From: Lachnospiraceae bacterium
GTDB lineage: Bacteria > Bacillota > Clostridia > Lachnospirales > Lachnospiraceae
Length of the DNA: 32,114 bases
Direction: 5' to 3'
Assembly: GCA_016280395.1 (NCBI GenBank)
Contig: JAEEGQ010000092.1
Location: 1-32,114 of the forward strand
Under the pieces are notes generated by a model. The model was not told the origin of the DNA. It searched no databases and saw only the letters and a list, made by a program, of their open reading frames with translations. The position numbers and the translations under genes were made by a program. Below, in pieces: positions 22,993 through 31,073 of this stretch; the first letter of the stretch is position 1; each line of letters begins with the position of its first letter.

Positions 22993-23736
22993 TTACCCTT
23001 CCCAGCTTGTTTTTACATAAATGTCGACAGGGAAGACCGCCGGCAGCACCGCATCGCCGGTCGCAGCCCGCATGGCTAAAAGCCTTTCCGCCGCACCGCC
23101 GGCCGCAGCCCACTTTGTCGCAAGCCCCTTCTCCACTTCGTCCGCAATATCAGCAGGCGCGGTAAAAGCCGCCACAGGAAGCCCGGTCTTTTCGCTCACT
23201 TCCTCTGCAAATTCAATAGAATCAAGCACTGTTTCCGCTGTTGTCTCCGCCTTAAGATGCGAATTGTTGATGAGCGCCGTCGCCTTAAGCCTCGATACAC
23301 TCTCTATCTCCCTTAAGACCTCAATGGCGTCATCCGCCGTCGCAGTCAGGTTTCTGTATTTGTTTATCACATAATACATTTCATAGTCAAGCTCTGCGAT
23401 CCTGCCTGTGAAGCGCCCAAGGACCGTCGCGCCGACATCATCCCCGCCAACATCTAATATCACGGTCGCATCCGTATCGAATATCCCGTTGATATCCGCA
23501 GGCAGCGAAGGAATGTCCACATTGGTATGCGCATAGACCGGAGCGATAACTTTAACGTCATACTCTTTAAGAAGCCCCGCGTAATCTGAAGAACGAAAGT
23601 ACGGGTTGACAAGGTCGAGATCGACAAGTATGACCTTTCTGCCTTCTTTTGCCTTGCCAAGCGCAAGGTTTACGGCCAGATTCGTCTTGCCGACACCGTA
23701 ATGTCCGCAGATCAGGTTAAATCTTTTATCAAGCAT
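22993..23736 (-). CDS. MinD/ParA-like P-loop ATPase
   Basis: A 247-residue SIMIBI-class ATPase. Walker A is GHYGVGKTN at residues 11-19; the usual KGG lysine of ParA/MinD is replaced by CGH, making it an atypical member. DLDLVNPYFRSSD and the Walker-B-like VILDVGGDD follow. The start at 23736 follows GGAG by about 6 nt; the frame extends to 23775 without a site. It could position membrane or enzyme partners or act as a metal or cofactor chaperone. It lies between the transglutaminase-like gene (42 bp) and GH5 (34 bp) with no clear link to either. Confidence 0.8.
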   Translation of the reverse strand: MLDKRFNLICGHYGVGKTNLAVNLALGKAKEGRKVILVDLDLVNPYFRSSDYAGLLKEYDVKVIAPVYAHTNVDIPSLPADINGIFDTDATVILDVGGDDVGATVLGRFTGRIAELDYEMYYVINKYRNLTATADDAIEVLREIESVSRLKATALINNSHLKAETTAETVLDSIEFAEEVSEKTGLPVAAFTAPADIADEVEKGLATKWAAAGGAAERLLAMRAATGDAVLPAVFPVDIYVKTSWEG

Positions 23737-23778
23737 GATCGTCTCCGTCCCGTACCGCCCCAAAAAGGCCGTCATACG

Positions 23779-26235
23779 TTAAAAATCGTTCTTTATCCTG
23801 TCCCAGGAGTACTCTGTCCCGGTGCATCTTGGAACAGGCCCGTCGTGATATCCGCCTGTGGTGATAGTCCTTGTGGTCTCTATGAAATCAGTGGTCACAT
23901 TGAAGTACTTGTAGCCGATATAGTGTGAATCGCCGCCCACAGGGTCATCCCATGTAACATCCATCTCGTACCAGTCGTCTGTGTTGTAAACGGCGTCCGG
24001 ATCGCTGTAATCGACAGGTTCGCCGTAATTGATGATATTCCACGCATGGCGCTCACGCTTGATGTTGCCGTACCTGATCTCGCACTGCACTCCGAGCCTG
24101 TCGCAGCACCATTTCATCGCCAGCGTATAACTCATGCATACAGGTGTATAGTCTTCCGAAAGCGATCCCGCCATTGTCTGTGACATATCGGAATTCTTGT
24201 ATTGCTTCTTCTGGATCAGGTAATCATGGATCTCTTTGACACGCTGCAGTCTTGTGGCATTTTCCACGCTTCCGTACTTTGATACTATGCGGTCGGTTAA
24301 CTCGACCAGGGAATGCTCACACTCATTCAGAAGCCTTTCACAGAATTCCCTGTCCCGAAGATTAAGTCTTATCCATGATGTGGTAAAGGTGTAGCCTCCG
24401 TCGATCTGGAGCAGTTCCGGATTGTCGTCGTCAAGCGAAGCCACTACCTGGAGCATGATATCTTTATCAAGCGTAAGATCGGAAATGTCAACCTCTGGCT
24501 CATAAGTTATGCATGCCCTGTAAAGACGCTGATACAACAGAGTATAATTATTGCCTTTTCCAAGCTTTCCGTCAAGCTTTTTGAAATAATTATACCCGAA
24601 TTTATCCTTGTATTCATCAAGCTCCTCATCCGAGATGAACCGGTAGACATAGTTCTTTACGGGGCCTTTTTCTCCTGTCGTCTCATCAAAGAAATATGCT
24701 TTTATCGTATAGGTATTTCCGACAGAAGCCTGAAACTCAAGCTTCCCTTCGGTATTCTCAGCAAATTCCGCATTCCCGAATGCCGTAAAGAGCTTAAACC
24801 CGGGCTCTTCTGAAAAAGTAACCGTCACCTGTTCGGAGCCGTCGATCATGTAGGTGCCGGGCTTGCGGTCTCCAAAAGGTTCGGGCGTCATTCCGCCATA
24901 CGGTCTTACGGCTCCTTTTATGCGGAACTCGCGCTCCGGCGTTTTGTTGTTTTCCTTGACGGATGCCAAACGGACAAGGATTATGTAGCCTTCTCCCTCT
25001 TTATAGTCCTTATACTCTTTATAGGCGACCTTAACGGTCTTTTTTTCACCAACCTTCTTCCAGCTGACGTATCCGTCGGTGCCTTTTTTCGCGGTATCGT
25101 CGATCTTAAGGATGAGATCCTTTATCCCTTCGCTTTCCCACGAATATTTTTCTACGATGGCAACTTCATAATCAACATACCAATTGTTTTTGATCAAAAG
25201 ACCGCCGGTGTCATCGCCGCCTTTTAAGAACTTAACTTCTATACCGCCTTCACCAAAGACAGGCAGCTCCGTCTTATCAAGATAAACAAATGTACTCTTT
25301 GAGCTCTGGGACTTTTCGGTAGCCGCAGTACGTACCTCTATCACGGCATCCTCATAAGGGGTAAACAGACCGTCACCCTTAAGCCCTTTGATCCCGCTTA
25401 TCGGGACAAAAGCCTTGCCTTCCGCAGGTGTCTGCCATGCACCTGTCTCACCTTCCGTTGTCACACGGTATTCCATGCCCTTTTTGATCGCGATGGTGCT
25501 CTTTGCACCGTCAACCTTCACATTCGGGGCATTTGCCTGTTTCTTTACCTTTACCTTTACGATCTTGCTTAAAGGGCTTTCACCGTCAGAATACGTAAAA
25601 TAGAGCGTTGCGCCGGCATATCTGTAGAATTCGAGATCAAGCTTCCCTATTTTCTTAAAGTTCGCACCTGCTCCGGCTTTCCAGAGTATTTTTGAGACAT
25701 CGGTCAATTCTTTGCCGTCGACCTTAAAGGCAAGATATCCCGTTTCGCCGTTAACGCCCGGAATATCGGCATACATCGCGGCGAGCGTGCCTTTTTCGTC
25801 GTCTTTTCCGATAAATTTTACTTCAAGTTTTTTCTGCGCCGGAATATCCACCGTGCAGACCTCGGTATCATCTGCATGTACTTTAAGGCAGAGGACCATC
25901 GGCTTGGAGGTACTGATCGACGAGATATCGATAACATAATAATTACGCTCTTCTCCCTCCAGATTGCGCCACACAACGGCCCTTTTGCTTACAGGCACCA
26001 TTTTCAGGTTATCTGTCGGTTTTCCCTTTTGTATTATGCAGTAGCACAGGGAACCCTCCCCGGGCTCACGGACATAGACATACTCCTGTTCGAAGTCAAA
26101 TATGACATCTTCCTCCGAAACTGCGGCAAATACGCGTTTTGGAGCCAATAAAATGAGCAGCAGAAAAACAAGCCCTGCCGCCCATATCAATGATCTGTTA
26201 TTCTTTTTTTCCGACCGGTAAACATTCGTCTTCAT
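23779..26235 (-). CDS. Large exported protein with C-terminal transglutaminase-like domain
   Basis: An 818-residue protein with an N-terminal membrane segment or signal (about residues 15-38, LIWAAGLVFLLLILLAPK, with a possible cut after VFA). Then come several beta-rich modules of about 90-100 residues with GY and DGKE-type turns, some of them Ig-like. From about residue 660 there is a transglutaminase-like domain with the full triad: C700 in YTPVCMSYTLAMKWCCD, H730 in RERHAWNII and D759 in YEMDVTWDDP. Such surface proteases and cross-linkers remodel envelope proteins or peptides. AAAGGAG lies 5 nt before the ATG at 26235. Its target is unknown. Confidence 0.85.
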   Translation of the reverse strand: MKTNVYRSEKKNNRSLIWAAGLVFLLLILLAPKRVFAAVSEEDVIFDFEQEYVYVREPGEGSLCYCIIQKGKPTDNLKMVPVSKRAVVWRNLEGEERNYYVIDISSISTSKPMVLCLKVHADDTEVCTVDIPAQKKLEVKFIGKDDEKGTLAAMYADIPGVNGETGYLAFKVDGKELTDVSKILWKAGAGANFKKIGKLDLEFYRYAGATLYFTYSDGESPLSKIVKVKVKKQANAPNVKVDGAKSTIAIKKGMEYRVTTEGETGAWQTPAEGKAFVPISGIKGLKGDGLFTPYEDAVIEVRTAATEKSQSSKSTFVYLDKTELPVFGEGGIEVKFLKGGDDTGGLLIKNNWYVDYEVAIVEKYSWESEGIKDLILKIDDTAKKGTDGYVSWKKVGEKKTVKVAYKEYKDYKEGEGYIILVRLASVKENNKTPEREFRIKGAVRPYGGMTPEPFGDRKPGTYMIDGSEQVTVTFSEEPGFKLFTAFGNAEFAENTEGKLEFQASVGNTYTIKAYFFDETTGEKGPVKNYVYRFISDEELDEYKDKFGYNYFKKLDGKLGKGNNYTLLYQRLYRACITYEPEVDISDLTLDKDIMLQVVASLDDDNPELLQIDGGYTFTTSWIRLNLRDREFCERLLNECEHSLVELTDRIVSKYGSVENATRLQRVKEIHDYLIQKKQYKNSDMSQTMAGSLSEDYTPVCMSYTLAMKWCCDRLGVQCEIRYGNIKRERHAWNIINYGEPVDYSDPDAVYNTDDWYEMDVTWDDPVGGDSHYIGYKYFNVTTDFIETTRTITTGGYHDGPVPRCTGTEYSWDRIKNDF

Positions 26236-26349
26236 AGGCACTCCTTTGCCAAGATGATGTGTCAACATGTGCTCTGAGTGTGCTTACATCCCTGTAACGC
26301 ACAAAAATACTCTTTTCCTGTTTATCGGCTTTTTTGTCAAAAACTTTAA

Positions 26350-27492
26350 TCAGACGGAACCTTCCTGCGACTGATCGTCATCAACGGCCCCTTCTTCTTC
26401 CAAATCCCCGGAAACTTGGGTCTCGTCTCCCGTTCCGGATCCGGCATCCTCTGAAAAGTTTAAGATCTCGCCTTCGCTGTCGTCTGCGTCCGGATCTGCG
26501 TTTTCCTCGCTGTCAACCTTTGCGTTATATTCATTTATCTGGTTCCAGGTCGAACGGCGCTGTCTGTTTGCCGTCTCGGCTGCACGCTGGCTCATGGACT
26601 TGATGAACTTCTCGCGCCCCTGCGGATAATCCTTTAAGACCTTGTAAAGCAGCCACCCCATGACCGCTATCGAGATCACATAGAATACCGAAAGGATCAG
26701 CAGTTCCTGTGTTTCATTGACAAACTTTGCCGTAAGCACAGCACCGAGCGTTCCCCTTGCCGCTTCAAAGGCAAACATGCCGGCGCACGCGATAATGGCG
26801 CTCTGCTTCCTGTTTTCCTCAAGCCAGCATCTTATCATGTACATCGTGAGCAGTACGTAGAGCAGTGCTACAGCTATGAACTGCAGACCAAAGTTGAAAT
26901 ATGTGGTATCCGGCGCAACTATGGCGTTGTTCTGGAAACTCGCACGGCTGTTGTAAACCTCGGGATGCTCTTTTAATTCTTCGGTAAGGAATGTTCCCTT
27001 ATTGATCTCGATAAGCGAAATGATATGAGTGAACAGCAGCGTAAGATATCTGAACACGCTTCCCATGGCATAGCCGCCCGCAATGGACAGTCCCTTGTGC
27101 AGTCCGAGCCCTGTCTTGTTCATGTAGAACAGGATATAGAACCTTACGCCGAGATCAACTCCCGCCGTCACAAGCGCCATCAGAAGGAAACCGAGAAGCA
27201 GCGTCATAAAACGGTCTGTCCCCGTCAGCGCGCTGATCCCCGTAAGTGCGCAGATGATGTTTGCTGCGGAAGGCGTAAGTACTGCGCCCACAAAGCCCAT
27301 GATAAAGGCCATCATGGCTCCGCCCGCGTTGCCGCGCCATTTATACGAAACAATGACAGATGCGAGAAGTATCCCGATCACAATGACGAAAGCAAATACC
27401 GCGCCCGCGATAAGGGCAATCGACACCGTTCCGCTCTCCGCTTCGATCAATTCGATGGCTGTTGGTGTTGCTGAATTAGCTGTAAGAAGCAT
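26350..27492 (-). CDS. Polytopic membrane protein with long acidic tail
   Basis: A 380-residue protein with seven or eight hydrophobic segments in the first 290 residues, and a strongly acidic, disordered C-terminal tail of about 65 residues (many Asp and Glu). The segment TAGVDLGVRFYILFYMN followed by KGLSIAGGYAMGSVF has the spacing of the YhfC-type intramembrane protease core, but the catalytic Glu pair and the HGG motif are absent, so if related it is probably not active. That kinship is weak inference. It sits between an esterase gene (47 bp) and the transglutaminase-like gene. Confidence 0.7.
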   Translation of the reverse strand: MLLTANSATPTAIELIEAESGTVSIALIAGAVFAFVIVIGILLASVIVSYKWRGNAGGAMMAFIMGFVGAVLTPSAANIICALTGISALTGTDRFMTLLLGFLLMALVTAGVDLGVRFYILFYMNKTGLGLHKGLSIAGGYAMGSVFRYLTLLFTHIISLIEINKGTFLTEELKEHPEVYNSRASFQNNAIVAPDTTYFNFGLQFIAVALLYVLLTMYMIRCWLEENRKQSAIIACAGMFAFEAARGTLGAVLTAKFVNETQELLILSVFYVISIAVMGWLLYKVLKDYPQGREKFIKSMSQRAAETANRQRRSTWNQINEYNAKVDSEENADPDADDSEGEILNFSEDAGSGTGDETQVSGDLEEEGAVDDDQSQEGSV

Positions 27493-27539
27493 TTTTATCT
27501 CTCCGATCAGTTATATTGTTTTATATGCAAAGGATATCC

Positions 27540-28406
27540 TTAAGCCTGTTTTATGCGTCCCTTTACCCATGTGACCGCAAGATCGATCCACACGCTGTCT
27601 TCGGGCACGATCTGCCCGTCGTAGACGGATGTCAGTTCATTGCAGAGCGAAAGCCCGTGTCCGCCCTTTTCAAAGAGGTGGAATTCACAGGGAATATTGT
27701 GTTTTCTGAGTGCGAGAACATAATTGATCGAGTTTTCCGCAGGAACCGCACCGTCTTCAAAGGTATGGAAAAGGAAGGCCGGAACCGTATTTGCAGTCAC
27801 GCGCCTTTCAAGCGCAAGGGATCCGATGCGCTCCTTTGAAGCATCCTTCCCGCAAACATTGTCTCTTGAACCCTCATGCGTAAACTCGAGAGTAGTGACC
27901 ACAGGATACCCGAGCACCGCACCGTCCGGCTTCCAGGGAGCCGCATTCGGGCCAAGTCCCATTGTGCTGTTATAAGCGGCAAATTCCTCATAAAAAGCGG
28001 GATCGTCCCACATAGTTGCAAGCGAGCAGGCAAGATGTCCGCCTGCGGAGAAACCGCAGACAAATATGCCGTTCTCAAGGACATTCCACTCTCTTGCGTG
28101 TTCCCTTGCGATAACAACGGCATGGGCCAGTTCTCTCGCGGATGCGGGCCACATTGCAGGGGCGACGCTGTAATCAAGCACGGCGGCGTGGAACCCCGCT
28201 GCAAGGAACTGCATCGCAACAGGCTCCGCTTCCCTTTGCGACTTATATGCGTAGGCTCCGCCGGGACAGACGATAACCAGCGGACGTGCTTTTATGGATG
28301 TCATCTCATCCGTGGTGTCGAGCACATAATAATTCACGGAAGGCTTAAACGCAGGATCCGTGCCGTCTTTCAGGTTAAGCCCGATCTCAAAATGTTCGTA
28401 TCTCAT
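27540..28406 (-). CDS. Alpha/beta hydrolase (acetyl-xylan/feruloyl-esterase-like)
   Basis: A 288-residue esterase. The oxyanion-loop motif CPGGAY is at the N-terminal side, the nucleophile S120 is in GFSAGGH, the acid is D218 in HTFEDGAV, and the base is H250 in KGGHGLS. The start at 28406 is preferred because GGAGGATAG precedes it; the ATG at 28418 overlaps that site. The fold and size match small-molecule esterases of the BD-FAE/Axe type that strip acetyl groups from xylo-oligosaccharides. It has no signal peptide, so it is cytoplasmic. It would complement the GH120 and GH5 enzymes in sugar breakdown. Confidence 0.88.
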   Translation of the reverse strand: MRYEHFEIGLNLKDGTDPAFKPSVNYYVLDTTDEMTSIKARPLVIVCPGGAYAYKSQREAEPVAMQFLAAGFHAAVLDYSVAPAMWPASARELAHAVVIAREHAREWNVLENGIFVCGFSAGGHLACSLATMWDDPAFYEEFAAYNSTMGLGPNAAPWKPDGAVLGYPVVTTLEFTHEGSRDNVCGKDASKERIGSLALERRVTANTVPAFLFHTFEDGAVPAENSINYVLALRKHNIPCEFHLFEKGGHGLSLCNELTSVYDGQIVPEDSVWIDLAVTWVKGRIKQA

Positions 28407-28478
28407 TCTATCCTCCATGCAAGGCGTATTCTGTAAGGCAGCACACGAAAGATCCGCAGAAGCGGTTCCCGGTTCCTC

Positions 28479-31064
28479 TTACTTTACGCCGTATTTTTCT
28501 CTTAAAAGCTGCTCCCTCATCTGCATTTCCTCAAAGAACTCCTCAGAGAACATGCGTCTGCAGCCCGCTCCCATGATTATGACCTGTTCCGTAAGGTCCG
28601 ATGTCACAACGCATATATCGAATTCCGATGCCTTAAGATGCGCAAACCTCTCTATATAGCGGTCTGCCGTTTCAGCAGTCTTTGTAAAGACTATGTCCGT
28701 GTTGTTCATCTTAACGGTCTCTGCCGGATGGTTTTCCACGCGGTAGGCGTCAAACACGACAGCAACAGGGAACCCTGCCGTTCCCGCATAATTCGATATC
28801 CTTTCAAGCAGCTTGTTGCGCGCTGCCGAAAGATCGGTCTTTGCAAGCTCCGTAAGCGTATCGTCCGAGAAGAGCACATTATAGCCGTCAATAAGCATAT
28901 ACTGCTTCTTTGCGGGCTTTGCAGCGGATGCGGAAGTCCTTTTCTTTTCAAGCATTTCCCTTGCGCGCCTGCGCCTTGCGTTTGACTCCTGTTTTCTGTT
29001 TGAAGAGGAGGCACGGGCTATTATCTCGTCGATCTCTTCCGTCCCAAGGGCCGCTTCATCGGAAACCCTGCGTGAAAGCGCCTTTGAGGGAAGCTCGTCG
29101 GTATCGTCCGTGTCAAGTCCCGCTTCATGCATATATTCGCGCACTCTGTCCCATTCCACCGTAAAGCCTGCGCCGCCGGCACAGAATACCGAGGACGAAG
29201 GGTTATGGATGTCGCTGTCCGGGTTATAGCCCGATCTTGCCTTTATTTCCGCGCCGTTATGGCAGATATCGTATCCTCCGAAGGAAAAAGCTACGGTCCC
29301 TAGCCCTCTCGAATAAGCCGTCACCTCCGAAGCATAGCTCCTGAAGGTCGATACGGGGCCGCTTCCCGTAAGTAATGCCCGTCCGTTTTCGATCATCGGC
29401 TCGCCGCACTTGCCGGACATCCGCTCGATGTCCGTCATGGCACGTCCCGTATATTCCTGCGGTATCTCTATCCTGAAATCGTAAAAAGGCTCAAGCAATA
29501 CGGATTCAGCCTGCATCAGTCCCTGGCGGACCGCCCTGTAAACAGCCTGCCTGAAATCACCGCCGACAGTATGTTTTTTATGGGCCCTGCCGCCAACAAG
29601 CTTAATGTTCACGTCTGTAAGGGGAGCCCCTGTGAGCACGCCTTTATGGGTCTTTTCGCCTATATGCGTCATGATGAGGCGCTGCCAGTTACGGTCCAGA
29701 ATATCTTCGCTCAGTGCGCTTTCGCACGTTATCCCGCTGCCGCGCGGTCCGGGCACGAGCAGCAGATGCACCTCGGCGTAATGCCTTAACGGTTCGAAAT
29801 GGCCAATCCCTTCAACAGGAGACATAATGGTCTCTTTGTATAGAACACTGCCTTCGTCAAAGGATACCTGCATCCCGAGCTTCTCTTCTATCAGGCTTTT
29901 CAGTATCTCGTCCTGGATATCGCCCATTGTGCCGAAGCTTATCTCTTTAAGCCTTTCGTTCCAGATAAGTGATATCTCCGGATTTTCCTCCTCAAGCGTC
30001 TTAAGAGCGGGCAGAACCGTCACGATATCGGTCCCTTCGGGAAGCACCAGCTTCCTTGAAAGTACCGGCACGAGCATGGGCTTTGGCCCCTCTTCCTCGC
30101 ATCCGAGGACTTCTCCCGCAAAGGTGTTCTTTAAGCCCGTAAGGGCAACCGTCATACCTGTTGTTGCTTCCTGCAGCGTTTCAAACTTAACACCGTTATA
30201 AAGCCTTATGAGGCTTATCTTTTCGGGTTCAAGATCAGGGTCCCTGTGTGTTACGGTATCCCTTACTTTAAGGGTTCCTCCCGTTATCTTTGCAAAGGAC
30301 AGGCGTTCGCCCTTTTCGTCATAGCGTATCTTGTAGATAAAAGCCCCAAATCCGCGTTTGCCGGCAGGGACGGGGAAGAATCTGCCAAGGCCCGTCAAGA
30401 GCTCCTCAACGCCCGTGTTTTTAAGCGCCGAGCCAAAGAATACCGGAGTGATCTTTCTTTGACCGATCAATTCCGATATCTCTTCGTCGGTTATCTTTTT
30501 CCCCTCGAGGTATCTTTCGGTAAGGTACTCGTCGTTTTCCGCCACAGACTCATAAAAGGTCCCGTCATAAGCCGAAAAATCCGTACATCCGCGGCTGATC
30601 CCGTCCTTAAGCTGCAGAACGGTCTCCTCCCTTGAAATCGTCATCCTGTCGGTTTTATTTACAAAAACAAAGCACGGAAGCTTATAACGGTCTATAAGCT
30701 TCCAGAGTGTCCTTGTATGTGCCTGTATCCCTTCGGTGCCGCTTATGACAAGGATGCAGCCGTCAAGCGCCTTTAAGCATCTTTCGGTCTCCGGCGCGAA
30801 ATCCGCGTGTCCCGGAGTGTCTATAAGCGTAAAATCGATGTTTCCGGCGGTAAACAATGCCTGTTTTGAAAAGATGGTGATCCCTCTTTCGCGTTCAAGC
30901 GGAAAATTATCGAGAAAGGTGTCCTTATGGTCCACGCGCCCCATAGAGCGGATGGTCTTTGAGGCGTAGAGTATTCCCTCCGTGAGCGTTGTTTTGCCGG
31001 CATCAACATGGGCGATGATGCCGACAACAGCTCTCTTTCGGTTTTTCCCTGTATTATCTGCCAT
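28479..31064 (-). CDS. TetM/EF-G-like ribosomal GTPase fused to a Rae1/YacP-type NYN nuclease domain
   Basis: An 861-residue fusion. Residues 1-660 are a TetM-like translational GTPase: G1 AHVDAGKTT (18-26), RGIT (60-63), DTPGHADF with H86 (82-89), NKTD (136-139), then the beta-barrel, the EF-G-like domains III-V and the ribosome-facing domain IV. After a charged linker (about 660-720) comes an NYN domain of the YacP type at 722-845: IDGYNVLF (D726), VVFDAY (D772), TKTAETADRYIE (E798, D801) and VTSDLTEQ (D823), all acidic positions kept. Bacillus Rae1, the YacP homologue, is a ribosome-associated endonuclease that cuts mRNA in the A site; TetM-type factors bind at the same place. The ATG has only a weak site but lies 9 bp after the DUF2298 stop. 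It is probably a housekeeping factor of this lineage rather than tetracycline resistance. Confidence 0.9.
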   Translation of the reverse strand: MADNTGKNRKRAVVGIIAHVDAGKTTLTEGILYASKTIRSMGRVDHKDTFLDNFPLERERGITIFSKQALFTAGNIDFTLIDTPGHADFAPETERCLKALDGCILVISGTEGIQAHTRTLWKLIDRYKLPCFVFVNKTDRMTISREETVLQLKDGISRGCTDFSAYDGTFYESVAENDEYLTERYLEGKKITDEEISELIGQRKITPVFFGSALKNTGVEELLTGLGRFFPVPAGKRGFGAFIYKIRYDEKGERLSFAKITGGTLKVRDTVTHRDPDLEPEKISLIRLYNGVKFETLQEATTGMTVALTGLKNTFAGEVLGCEEEGPKPMLVPVLSRKLVLPEGTDIVTVLPALKTLEEENPEISLIWNERLKEISFGTMGDIQDEILKSLIEEKLGMQVSFDEGSVLYKETIMSPVEGIGHFEPLRHYAEVHLLLVPGPRGSGITCESALSEDILDRNWQRLIMTHIGEKTHKGVLTGAPLTDVNIKLVGGRAHKKHTVGGDFRQAVYRAVRQGLMQAESVLLEPFYDFRIEIPQEYTGRAMTDIERMSGKCGEPMIENGRALLTGSGPVSTFRSYASEVTAYSRGLGTVAFSFGGYDICHNGAEIKARSGYNPDSDIHNPSSSVFCAGGAGFTVEWDRVREYMHEAGLDTDDTDELPSKALSRRVSDEAALGTEEIDEIIARASSSNRKQESNARRRRAREMLEKKRTSASAAKPAKKQYMLIDGYNVLFSDDTLTELAKTDLSAARNKLLERISNYAGTAGFPVAVVFDAYRVENHPAETVKMNNTDIVFTKTAETADRYIERFAHLKASEFDICVVTSDLTEQVIIMGAGCRRMFSEEFFEEMQMREQLLREKYGVK

Positions 31065-31073
31065 ATCCGACCG

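Noticed and set aside
28479-31064. Tetracycline-resistance gene
   Set aside because: The GTPase part is TetM-like, but it is fused to a nuclease domain, sits in a housekeeping-like run and shows no mobile-element context, so resistance is not claimed.
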